Below are positions 25,691 to 33,675 of a stretch of DNA of 64,000 nucleotides, piece by piece. Numbering within the stretch: the stretch's first letter is position 1; the number at the start of each line of letters is the position of its first letter. Made by a program: the position numbers and the translations under genes. Origin of the DNA: Planctomycetota bacterium (lineage in GTDB: Bacteria > Planctomycetota > Phycisphaerae > UBA1845 > PWPN01); the NCBI GenBank assembly GCA_029550525.1, contig JAKPHF010000078.1, positions 248,001 through 312,000 on the forward strand, written 5' to 3'. A model generated the notes under the pieces. It made no database searches. It was not told the origin of the DNA and worked only from the letters and a program-made list of their open reading frames with translations.

Positions 25691-26317
25691 TCAGTCCGGC
25701 CAAACCGTGCCGAACAGCTGCACGTAATACGGCCCGTTCGCCGAAAAGTAATAGCCCATACCCACGTACTTGAAATCCGGGTTCACCATGTTGGCGTTGT
25801 GGCCGGGACTGTTCTGCCAGGCGACCTGCACCTCGTGGACATTCCGCTGGTTCCAGGCGATGTTCTCGCCGACCATTCGGATCCGGCAGAAGCCCGCGTC
25901 GATGGCCCGGTCGGCCGGCCCGTCGCCGTCGGGGTTGACGTGATCGAAAAAGTCGCGGCGATACATGTCCCGGGCGTGGGCGTCAGCGGCCTTCTCGAGC
26001 ACCTTGGAGTACGACAACTGCGCGAGACCCTGCGAAGCACGATACTGATTGAGAGCGTTGAACATCTCACGATGTGTCGGCGAGGCCGGCTGGCCCACCT
26101 GCACGCAGGCATCCCAGGTGTCGGGGTTGGCCGTGCCGAGGCCGGGCGTACCCGAGTTGGAAGGATTGGACGGAGGCCCCCCGGGCACATCGGCCGGGTC
26201 ACCGCCGGCAGGCGACGGATCCGGAAGCGTGCCCGGGTCCACGCAGCCGATACCCGACAGGCAGAGCAAGGCGATTGCCAGCAGGCTTTCGAGATAACGC
26301 GGCCGCCTCCGTGACAT
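25691..26317 (-). CDS. CAP/SCP-domain lipoprotein
   Basis: 208 residues. The signal ends at lipobox SGIGC (C25). A Pro/Gly/Ser-rich linker (26-65) leads to a CAP domain (about 80-208): MFNALNQYRASQGLAQLSYS, AHARDMYRRDFFDH, GENIAWNQ, and HNANMVNPDFKYVGMGYYF. These are the four CAP signatures, with the conserved histidines and glutamate. CAP proteins are found outside the cell across all domains; bacterial functions are mostly unknown. It is a single-gene unit, divergent from the third Gfo/Idh/MocA gene. Confidence 0.87.
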   Translation of the reverse strand: MSRRRPRYLESLLAIALLCLSGIGCVDPGTLPDPSPAGGDPADVPGGPPSNPSNSGTPGLGTANPDTWDACVQVGQPASPTHREMFNALNQYRASQGLAQLSYSKVLEKAADAHARDMYRRDFFDHVNPDGDGPADRAIDAGFCRIRMVGENIAWNQRNVHEVQVAWQNSPGHNANMVNPDFKYVGMGYYFSANGPYYVQLFGTVWPD

Positions 26318-26547
26318 CTTCCCTCTCCCGCCGGATGTCCCCTGCCCCCGTCATGCGACTCGTCCCATTATCTTCGAGAAATGGCCGCCTGGCCACCGCC
26401 CCGCGCGCAGGGCTGCGAACCCGCCGATGTGCCTCGTCGCCCCGGGCGCGGTATCATGACGCCGGGCTCGCGGGCCACCGGCCGATGGAGTCCCGCCCCG
26501 GGGGTTAAAAGTAGCATGAGTTCCGGCACACGCCGAAAGGAGCGAAC

Positions 26548-27879
26548 ATGAGCAGCTTCAGCCGACGCACATTCATCCGCACCAGCACCGCCGCCGCAGG
26601 CGCCGTTGCCCTGAGTCACGCGACCCGTCAGGCCGCGGCGGCCGCACCCGCCCGGCGAGGCGTCAACGAGACCATCCGCATCGGTGTGATCGGCATCAAG
26701 GGGCGGGGTGTCAGCCACATCAAGGGCTTCGAGTCGCTGGACGGCGTCCAGGTGGTCGCCCTGTGCGACGTGGACGAGAGCGTGCTTAACCAGCGGGCGG
26801 ACGAACACGACAAGCAGACCGGGCGCAAGGCCGACCGCTACGTCGATATGCGCCGGATGTTCGACGACAAGTCCATTGACGCGATCAGCATCGCCACTCC
26901 GAATCACTGGCACACACTGGCCGCGATCTGGGCCATGCAGGCGGGCAAGGATGTCTACGTCGAGAAGCCCTGCTCGCACAACGTGTTCGAGGGGCGGCAA
27001 TTGGTGAAGGCGGCGGCCAAGTACGACCGGCTCTGCCAGCATGGCACGCAGTCGCGCAGCTGCCCGGAGGTGCAGGAAGCCATCCGGCTGCTGCGGGAGG
27101 GCGTGATCGGGGAGGTGTACATGGCTCGAGGCGTCTGCTACAAGTGGCGCGACACCATCGGCCGGACGCCGGACGAGCCGGTGCCCGCCGGCGTGGATTA
27201 CGACCTGTGGCTCGGGCCGGCCCCGAAGCGACCGTTCTCCCGAAACCGCTTCCATTACGAGTGGCATTGGCACTGGGACTACGGCAACGGCGACATCGGC
27301 AACCAGGGCGTGCACGAGATGGATATGGCCCGCTGGGGCCTGGGCGTGGACCTGCCGTCGAAGATCCAGGCCATGGGCGGCCGCTTCATGTGGGACGACG
27401 ACAAGCAGGTGCCCAACAGCATGACGGCCAGCTTCTTCTATCCCGAGCGGAACCAGATGCTCGTGTTCGAAGTACGGCACTGGGCGGGCCCGCACGAGGC
27501 CGACTTCGCCACGGGCACCGGCAACGACACCGGCGTGGTGTTCTTCGGGGCCAAGGGGTACATGGCCCTCGATTATCGGGGATATCGCGTGTTCTTCGGG
27601 CGCGAACGGGAACCGGGTCCAGCAGCCATGGGCAAAGGCGGCGTGGCGTTCCCGGATTTCATCAAGGCCATGCGCAGCCGCAAAGCGGAGGACCTCAGCG
27701 CGACCGCGCTGGACGGGCATCTCACGTCAGCCCACTGCCACCTCGCCAACATCGCCTACCGCACGGGCCGAACAATCACGTTCGATCCCAAGCAGGAGAC
27801 GATCATCGGCGACTCGGAGGCCAGTGCGCTGCTGACCCGCGACTATCGCGAGCCGTTCGTGGTGCCGGCCTCGCTATAA
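26548..27879 (+). CDS. Tat-exported Gfo/Idh/MocA family oxidoreductase (third)
   Basis: 443 residues. Twin-arginine signal SRRTFIRT (5-12) and Ala-rich hydrophobic stretch to about 33. NAD-binding fold with IRIGVIGIKGRG (43-54). Standard motifs SIATPNHWHTLAAIWAM and DVYVEKPCSHNVFEG, with the canonical EKP kept. The C-terminal domain includes HWHWDYGNGDIGNQGVHEMD, typical of the exported planctomycete group. It probably oxidises a sugar or cyclitol in the periplasm. It precedes ispD by 60 bases, but there is no obvious functional link. Confidence 0.87.
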   Translation: MSSFSRRTFIRTSTAAAGAVALSHATRQAAAAAPARRGVNETIRIGVIGIKGRGVSHIKGFESLDGVQVVALCDVDESVLNQRADEHDKQTGRKADRYVDMRRMFDDKSIDAISIATPNHWHTLAAIWAMQAGKDVYVEKPCSHNVFEGRQLVKAAAKYDRLCQHGTQSRSCPEVQEAIRLLREGVIGEVYMARGVCYKWRDTIGRTPDEPVPAGVDYDLWLGPAPKRPFSRNRFHYEWHWHWDYGNGDIGNQGVHEMDMARWGLGVDLPSKIQAMGGRFMWDDDKQVPNSMTASFFYPERNQMLVFEVRHWAGPHEADFATGTGNDTGVVFFGAKGYMALDYRGYRVFFGREREPGPAAMGKGGVAFPDFIKAMRSRKAEDLSATALDGHLTSAHCHLANIAYRTGRTITFDPKQETIIGDSEASALLTRDYREPFVVPASL

Positions 27880-27939
27880 TCATCGACGAACGGACAAGGC
27901 TCGCTTCGGCCACCGGCCTTGCTTCATGGAGACACGAGC

Positions 27940-28680
27940 ATGCCCAAAGTAGCAGTGGTCATTGTCGCCGCCGGCAAGGGTAAGCGGTTCAACGGCGGCA
28001 AAGAGAACAAGGTGTTCGCCAAGATCGACGGACGACCGCTGTTCCTGCGGTCGGTTGAGCAGTTCGTCAACCGCGACGATGTGTGCCAGACGATCCTGGT
28101 TATCTCGGCCGCGGACGAGGACGAGGTCAAGAGCAAGTACGGAGCGAATCTGGGCTTCCTGGGCGTCCAGCGTGCGATCGGCGGAGCGACACGAGCGGAT
28201 TCGGTGGCCGCCGGCCTGGCCCTCGTGCGCGAGGACGCCGACCTGATCGCCATCCATGACGCGGCGCGGCCGTGCGTGTCCACCGAGATGATCGACCGGG
28301 TGTTCGCCGAGGCAGCCAAGACCGGCGCGGCCATTCTCGCCGCTCCGCTGCAGGGTACGATCAAGCGGGCCAGCGGCGCCAACGTCGTCGACAAGACCAT
28401 CCCCCGCGAGAACCTGTGGGAAGCACAGACGCCTCAGGTGTTCAAGGCTTCGATCATTCGCGAAGCCTACAACCGGCGGACCGAGCTGGGTCAGGAACCT
28501 ACGGATGATGCCCAACTCGTCGAAGCCACAGGCCATCCGGTGGCGCTGGTGCGGTCGGACTTTTCCAACCTGAAGATCACGGTGCGCGAGGATCTGCAAC
28601 TGGCCACCGCCATTCTCAAGGCTCGCCCCAAGCCCAAGCCGAAAGGCCCTCTCACGCCGTTCGAAGAAGCGCAGTGGTGA
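27940..28680 (+). CDS. ispD: 2-C-methyl-D-erythritol 4-phosphate cytidylyltransferase
   Basis: 246 residues from ATG at 27940 with GGAG upstream. The nucleotide-binding motif VVIVAAGKGKRFNGGKENKV is at 6-25; IHDAARPCVSTEMI and WEAQTPQVFKASII follow, both IspD signatures. It joins CTP to methylerythritol phosphate in the non-mevalonate isoprenoid pathway. The C-terminus has a short Lys/Pro tail (KARPKPKPKG). No ispF neighbour is seen. Length is normal. Confidence 0.9.
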   Translation: MPKVAVVIVAAGKGKRFNGGKENKVFAKIDGRPLFLRSVEQFVNRDDVCQTILVISAADEDEVKSKYGANLGFLGVQRAIGGATRADSVAAGLALVREDADLIAIHDAARPCVSTEMIDRVFAEAAKTGAAILAAPLQGTIKRASGANVVDKTIPRENLWEAQTPQVFKASIIREAYNRRTELGQEPTDDAQLVEATGHPVALVRSDFSNLKITVREDLQLATAILKARPKPKPKGPLTPFEEAQW

Positions 28681-28688
28681 TGAGGGAG

Positions 28689-28780
28689 GACTGGGGGCTA
28701 GGGACCAGGGGCTGGTGAACAGACAACAGGCATGCCCGACTTCTATTCGCCGATCCCCAAGCCCCAGTCCCTAGCCCCGG
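28689..28780. terminator. Long inverted repeat between convergent ispD and permease genes
   Basis: GGGGCTAGGGA (28694-28704) and TCCCTAGCCCC (28768-28778) pair perfectly over 11 bases. Pairing continues inward with one bulge through AGGGGCT and AGCCCC, for a stem of about 18 bases and a loop of about 40. It lies between convergent stop codons and may terminate both strands. The sequence also belongs to the GGGGACTGGGG-type repeat family seen at 53806. Confidence 0.5.
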
Positions 28781-28793
28781 CCGCCGGGCTGGC

Positions 28794-29864
28794 TCATAGA
28801 TGCGACATCATGGTAGCCAACGGCTTGGTCTCCTGGATGTTTTCCAGGACGGCCTTGATGGCCACCACGACCGGGACGGCCAGGATCATGCCGACGATGC
28901 CCCAGATGGCGCCGCCGAAGGACAAGGCCAGGAGGATGACCAGTGGGCTGAGATTCAACTGCCGGCCGGCCATGCGCGGCTCGACAATGTAACCGGTGAA
29001 GTTGTGAATGAAGCCAAGCGTCAGCACGAGCAGTGCGACGCGCCACGGGTTGGGCAACTCCACCAGCGCGAGTATCGCGGGCAGCAGCGTAGCCACCATG
29101 CTCCCGAGATAGGGAATGTAGTTCAGCAAGAACGCGACGATTCCCCACAGTACAGGGAAGTTCACGCCGAAGATCGCCAGCACCAGCCCCGTGAGCACAC
29201 CGACCAGCAGGCTGACCAGCGTCTTGACCGCGATGTATCGCACGATGGATTGGTTGATGTTGGCCAGCACGGCCATGATCCGGGTGGCCCTGTCAGGCTC
29301 GAACGCCGCCATGATTCGCCGCTGGAAGCTGGCCTGCTCGGCCAGCAGAAACGCCAGGAACACCAGCACTACCAGCACCTGGGTGAAGAAATTGAAGAAG
29401 GTTCCCAGGGCCGTCCGGAACATAAAGACGCCGGTTTCCACCGTGGCCGATTGCCCCATGATGATCTGCTGCAGCAACTCGCGATCCATTCCCGGAACAC
29501 GCTCGATGGTCTGCTGCGTGAGCCACGACAAGTTCGCCTGATATTGCGGGAGGTTCGCGGTCAGCTCGGAGACACTGTCATAAATCATCTGCCCCAAGCC
29601 ATAAGAAGCAGCCAGGAACAGAATGACGAGAAACACGAACGAAACACGACGAGGGACGCGGTGTTTCACCAGCCAGTTGTGCACGGGCAGGATGAGGTAG
29701 CCGATGAACGTGGCGATGAGCAATTGTTGAAGGATAACCGCGAACTGCTGCATCAGGTGAAGCGTGAGGGCCAGGATGAGCAAGGCCATGGCAGCTACGG
29801 TCAGTCTATGGCCGAACTGGCCGCCCGGTGCGCGTGCCGGCGTTGCTCGCGGTGCATCGTTCAT
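28794..29864 (-). CDS. AI-2E family transporter (YdiK/PerM-like permease)
   Basis: 356 residues with about eight transmembrane helices. Family marks include LLIATFIGYLILPVHNWL near the N-terminus, VAFLLNYIPYLGSMVATLLP (about 255-275) and NLSPLVILLALSFGGAIWGI with GMILAVPVVVAIK near the end. Members move small molecules, including autoinducer 2 in E. coli TqsA, or act in sodium/proton exchange; the substrate here is unknown. It lies convergent with ispD and is not part of an obvious operon. Confidence 0.85.
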   Translation of the reverse strand: MNDAPRATPARAPGGQFGHRLTVAAMALLILALTLHLMQQFAVILQQLLIATFIGYLILPVHNWLVKHRVPRRVSFVFLVILFLAASYGLGQMIYDSVSELTANLPQYQANLSWLTQQTIERVPGMDRELLQQIIMGQSATVETGVFMFRTALGTFFNFFTQVLVVLVFLAFLLAEQASFQRRIMAAFEPDRATRIMAVLANINQSIVRYIAVKTLVSLLVGVLTGLVLAIFGVNFPVLWGIVAFLLNYIPYLGSMVATLLPAILALVELPNPWRVALLVLTLGFIHNFTGYIVEPRMAGRQLNLSPLVILLALSFGGAIWGIVGMILAVPVVVAIKAVLENIQETKPLATMMSHL

Positions 29865-29994
29865 GCCTGAATATTGTCGCTGGGCGGCTTGCCCGAAGGC
29901 AAGGACTGCCCACAGTCGAGCCTCCGTCCTCTTTCAAGCATACGTTCCCGAATACGCCGCGACCTTTCAGCCCCTGCCCGACGCGACGAGTCCG

Positions 29995-31101
29995 CTACCG
30001 CAGCCAGGCCAGGTCGGCCGCGGTAAGCACGACGCGTTGTCGCGAAAGGCGCGAAAGATCAAACCGCCCCACCAGTTCTCGGGCTTCCATCTCGCGAGGC
30101 CGATCCAATTGTCCGCTCTGCCAGGCCACCCAGCCGACGATTTTGGACGCGGGCACGCCGGCTTCGCGGAACTGGGCGATACGGCTTTCGCCGTGACGCT
30201 TGGCCAACCGCCGACCGTCGAGCCCCACCACCAGCGGCACGTGGGCGAACTTCGGCAGATCCCGACCCAATGCCCGGTACAGCAGGATCTGCCGCGGCGT
30301 GCTGCTCAGCAGGTCGTCGCCGCGGATGACGCAATCCACGCCCATGGCCGCGTCGTCAACCACGACCGCCAGTTGGTAGGCCGGCGTGTCGTCGAACCGC
30401 GTTACCGGAAAATCACCAGAGTCCTCGTGCACCCGCCAGGCCTGCCGCCCGTAAACCGCGTCCTCGAACTCCACCACAACCTCCGGAACGTGGAATCGCC
30501 AGCAGACGGGCTTTCTGCTGGTCTGGCGTAGATGCGCGGCGGCCGCCTGTCGGCTCGCCGCGGCGTGCCTACGGATCGGCCGGCACGTTCCGGGATAGCG
30601 CACCTGCACGTCGCCTTCCTGCGGCGCCCCCGCGCTCTGCCCGACCGCGGCGGCAATCTCCGCCCGCGAGCAGGTGCACGGATAGATCACACCGTCCCGC
30701 CAGAGGTAATCCAACGCCTCCTCGTACAGCGCCCGCCGCCGAGACTGCACGTACTCGTCCGCGAGGCGATCACCGTCACCCCGGGCCGCGCCGGCCTGGG
30801 CTCGGCCGTACCGCTCGTTACCCGTCGGCGATGTCGCGCCCGGGCGCTCACCGGAAGCTTCCGCCGGACCGGCATCCCAATCCAAACCCAGCCATCGCAG
30901 ATCGTCGTACGTCAGTTGTACGCTTTCGGGCTTGGCCCGTCTGGCGTCGAGATCCTCCATGCGCAGGATGACCTCGGCTCCGACGGTTCGAGCCAGCCAC
31001 CAGGTGATCAGGAACGTGCGGGCATGCCCCAAATGCAGAGAGCCGGTCGGGCTCGGAGCCAGCCGCGTGCGCTTGAACGTGAGATGACCGTCGGGAACCA
31101 C
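29995..31101 (-). CDS. gluQ: Glutamyl-Q tRNA(Asp) synthetase-like protein
   Basis: 368 residues, only the catalytic half of a glutamyl-tRNA synthetase and without an anticodon-binding domain. The HIGH-like motif is SLHLGHAR (21-28), the KMSKS-like motif is RRLAKRHG, and cysteines in YPCTCSR and RYPGTCRP match the zinc site. GluQ attaches glutamate to queuosine of tRNA-Asp. Residues about 80-113 (GPAEASGERPGATSPTGNER) form an insertion relative to typical GluQ proteins of about 300 residues. This plus queuosine genes elsewhere is assumed, not seen. Confidence 0.85.
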   Translation of the reverse strand: MVPDGHLTFKRTRLAPSPTGSLHLGHARTFLITWWLARTVGAEVILRMEDLDARRAKPESVQLTYDDLRWLGLDWDAGPAEASGERPGATSPTGNERYGRAQAGAARGDGDRLADEYVQSRRRALYEEALDYLWRDGVIYPCTCSRAEIAAAVGQSAGAPQEGDVQVRYPGTCRPIRRHAAASRQAAAAHLRQTSRKPVCWRFHVPEVVVEFEDAVYGRQAWRVHEDSGDFPVTRFDDTPAYQLAVVVDDAAMGVDCVIRGDDLLSSTPRQILLYRALGRDLPKFAHVPLVVGLDGRRLAKRHGESRIAQFREAGVPASKIVGWVAWQSGQLDRPREMEARELVGRFDLSRLSRQRVVLTAADLAWLR

Positions 31102-31145
31102 GCTTCAATCGTGCGCAGGGTAACGGCGCAAGTCAACATTGAGCG

Positions 31146-31178
31146 TAGCTATCAGCTTTCAGCTATCAGCTGCCAGCC
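31146..31178. repeat. CAGCTATCAGC-type degenerate intergenic repeat
   Basis: Four tandem units AGCTATC, AGCTTTC, AGCTATC and AGCTGCC. It is the same family as 9613-9670. Confidence 0.6.
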
Positions 31179-31260
31179 AGATGGGTTCAGAGCCCGCAGC
31201 TCATGGTTCACAGGCTTGCACTCGTAGCGCCGGCAAGTTGAGGCCGGAAGCGCCCGGGGC

Positions 31261-31659
31261 TCACCTCAATTGGCAGGACCGGGAACTGCAGGCTCCGGGG
31301 AAGAGACTGTTGAACCAATGACGATTGCGAGAGAACAGCGAGTAAGCCAGGTCGGCCAACGGCCGGACGAACGGCCAGTTGGTCGGGGCGGTGAGCAGAC
31401 CGAAGCCGAGCATGTCGTAGGCCTTGCGGAAAACGTCCATGCCGCGCAGGATCCGGCCGTCCCAGGTCACGCCGTGAATCTCTTTCATCACCTGATCCTG
31501 CGAGAGCCCGTAACGGCCCGGATCGAAACCCGGAGCCGTAATGTCCTCGATGAGGATCTTGCCGCGACCGGCGTCCAGCCAGCGCAGCAACTCGCCCTGA
31601 CTGCGACAAAAAGCACAGGAACCGTCGACCAAGACGCGAAATGCGTTCCATGCCGCCAT
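31261..31659 (-). CDS. DCC-family (DUF393) thiol-disulfide oxidoreductase-like protein
   Basis: 132 residues. The DxxCxxC motif (DGSCAFC, C15 and C18) opens the protein, followed by LLRWLDAGRG and the typical MKEIHGVTWDGRILRGMDVF. DUF393 proteins are thioredoxin-like, probably redox active; the substrate is unknown. The gene lies between gluQ and the start of the glycan locus, in the opposite orientation to the latter. Confidence 0.8.
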   Translation of the reverse strand: MAAWNAFRVLVDGSCAFCRSQGELLRWLDAGRGKILIEDITAPGFDPGRYGLSQDQVMKEIHGVTWDGRILRGMDVFRKAYDMLGFGLLTAPTNWPFVRPLADLAYSLFSRNRHWFNSLFPGACSSRSCQLR

Positions 31660-31790
31660 GCAAGAGGGTAGTCACCGCAGGTGAGCAAGCCCACTCAAAC
31701 AGTCCGCGGGAACCAGTCGGCTGACATCGGGACACCTTGAATTGATCAAAGATTTGTAAGAAAGACGCCGAATCCAAGCGACTGTAAACA

Positions 31791-31819
31791 TTGACGATCC
31801 GTGCGGCGGGTGATATGTT
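31791..31819 (+). promoter_or_regulatory. Candidate sigma70 promoter of the glycan export operon
   Basis: TTGACG (31791-31796) and TATGTT (31814-31819) are spaced by exactly 17 bases, the optimum. The -10 starts 136 bases before the permease ATG, which would leave a long 5' leader. Sequence match only. Confidence 0.5.
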
Positions 31820-31949
31820 GTCGCGACCGGGTCCGCCCCGGTGACTGCCGAGCGGTTCCGGCAGGTTTGAGGGCCGTCATGAACTGACGGAGCGTGCGAG
31901 AGGGGTCTCCCGAACAGTTCGCCAATCGGATTGCGAAAGGTTTGACCTG

Positions 31950-32795
31950 ATGCAGGCGCGGTCGACTATTCTTGCGGAGTCCTTCTTGTCCGAACTGCTC
32001 CGCAGCGCGGGCGAGGTTCTGGCCCGCCGCGAGACCATCTGGTCTCTGGTCACCAGCAACCTGCGGGCCGGGCACCGTGACAAGGCCCTCGGCCACTTGT
32101 GGAACCTGCTCGATCCGCTGATGTTCGTGGGCGTTTATTTCGTCGTGTTCGGGCTGCTGTTCAACCAGGGCCGCGCGGCGGGACGAGGCACGTTCATCAT
32201 CTATCTTTCCATCGGAGTGTTGGCGTTCCGGTTTTTCGAGGGAACGATCCTGCAGGCGGCCAATTGTATCAAGGCCAACCGCGGCCTGATTCACGAGATC
32301 CGTTTTCCCAAGGCGGTCTTTCCGATCGCGGTGAGCCTCTCGCGGTTGTACGATCTGCTGTGGGGTCTGCTGGTGTTGATTCCCCTTCTGCTGGCGGTTG
32401 GGGTGCCGCTGACCCTGCACATCCTGTGGGCAGTGCCGCTGATCTTCCTGTTCCTGCTGTTCACGAGCGGGCTGGCATTTTTGGCCGCGTATCTCGGAGC
32501 CTTTTTTGCCGACACGTCGAACGTGGTGAGCGTGGTGCTCAGGCTGCTCATGTACCTCTCCCCGACGTTCTACTACGCCCGGGGCGAGCACGCACTCATC
32601 CCCGAGAAATTCCGGATTCTTTACATGGCCAATCCGTTGGCCTGCTTCTTCGAGGGATTGCGCGACGCCATGCTCTGGGGTCGGCTGCCGGAACCCGGCA
32701 TGGCGGCGTACGCGGCCGCGGTGTCGCTGGCAGTCTTCGCCGTTGGTTTCGGCGTGTTTGTTTCAGGTGAGGGCCGGTTTGCCAAATACGTGTGA
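31950..32795 (+). CDS. ABC-2 type polysaccharide export permease (Wzm-like)
   Basis: 281 residues with six hydrophobic helices after an N-terminal amphipathic part. LGHLWNLLDPLMFVGVYFVV and the late YLSPTFYYARGEHALIPEK / YMANPLACFFEGLRD are the characteristic patterns of capsule/O-antigen/teichoic acid exporters of the ABC-2 family. Together with the ATPase encoded next, it would carry a lipid-linked glycan across the inner membrane. It opens the plus-strand glycan cluster downstream of a candidate promoter. Confidence 0.88.
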   Translation: MQARSTILAESFLSELLRSAGEVLARRETIWSLVTSNLRAGHRDKALGHLWNLLDPLMFVGVYFVVFGLLFNQGRAAGRGTFIIYLSIGVLAFRFFEGTILQAANCIKANRGLIHEIRFPKAVFPIAVSLSRLYDLLWGLLVLIPLLLAVGVPLTLHILWAVPLIFLFLLFTSGLAFLAAYLGAFFADTSNVVSVVLRLLMYLSPTFYYARGEHALIPEKFRILYMANPLACFFEGLRDAMLWGRLPEPGMAAYAAAVSLAVFAVGFGVFVSGEGRFAKYV

Positions 32796-32838
32796 GACGA
32801 ACCCCGCGGACGGAGAACAGCGTCAACAGGTCGACGGG

Positions 32839-33675
32839 ATGGCCGCGACAGGACGGCCCGCCGATCCCACCCCTCCTGTGCCCTCGATCGTGGCCGAGGA
32901 CGTCTGGGTCCGGTTCCTGATCCGCTACCATCGCCAGGAGGTCACGCTTCGCGAAACGCTCGTCCGTCTGTTCGAAAGGTCACGAGGTGGCTCGCATCCG
33001 AACGGACGGTGGCGGGACGGTTTCTGGGCTCTCCGCGGGATCAGCATCACGGTGTACCCCGGCGAAACGCTCGGCATCGTGGGCTCCAACGGCTCTGGCA
33101 AGACGACGCTGCTCAAGACGCTGGCCGGCATTCTCGGCCCGGACCGCGGGCGTGTGAGAGTCCGAGGGCGCGTGGGCTGCCTGCTCAGTTTCGGAGTCGG
33201 CTTCAACGCGACGCTCAGCGGGCGGGAGAACGTCTACCTGAACGGCTCGATCCTGGGCCTGTCTCGCCGCACCATCGACGAGCGCTTCGACCGAATCGTG
33301 GAAATGAGCGAGCTCGGCGAGTTCATTGACGCGCCGGTGAGAACCTATTCCGCGGGAATGCGCGGCCGCCTGGGCTTTTCCATCGCCGTCCACATCGACC
33401 CCGACGTGCTGGTGCTCGACGAAGTCCTGGGCGTAGGCGATGCGGCCTTCCGAGCCAAGGCCGGCACGATTCTCCAGCATCTGCGCCGAGAGCAGAAGAC
33501 CATCGTCATCGCCTCGCATGACATGCACCTGATTCGCACGCAATGCGATCGGGCCATCTGGCTCGATCAGGGGCGAATTCGGATGGAGGGAGCACCGGCT
33601 GCGGTCGCCGACGCCTACCTGAAGTCTGCCGAAAGACCGCCGGCACCGACTGGAGGTACGACGCATGCCGGGTGA
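32839..33675 (+). CDS. ABC transporter ATP-binding protein for polysaccharide export (Wzt/KpsT-like)
   Basis: 278 residues from ATG at 32839. Walker A GSNGSGKT (82-89), a signature YSAGMRGRL (170-178), Walker B LVLDE (191-195) and the switch histidine in ASHDM. The sequence FGVGFNATLSGRENVYLNGS is specific to the glycan-export subgroup. Unlike long Wzt proteins there is no C-terminal glycan-recognition domain: the chain ends about 20 residues after the ABC domain. Glycan recognition, if any, must be elsewhere. It overlaps the next gene by 11 bases and follows the permease by 43 bases. Confidence 0.88.
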   Translation: MAATGRPADPTPPVPSIVAEDVWVRFLIRYHRQEVTLRETLVRLFERSRGGSHPNGRWRDGFWALRGISITVYPGETLGIVGSNGSGKTTLLKTLAGILGPDRGRVRVRGRVGCLLSFGVGFNATLSGRENVYLNGSILGLSRRTIDERFDRIVEMSELGEFIDAPVRTYSAGMRGRLGFSIAVHIDPDVLVLDEVLGVGDAAFRAKAGTILQHLRREQKTIVIASHDMHLIRTQCDRAIWLDQGRIRMEGAPAAVADAYLKSAERPPAPTGGTTHAG

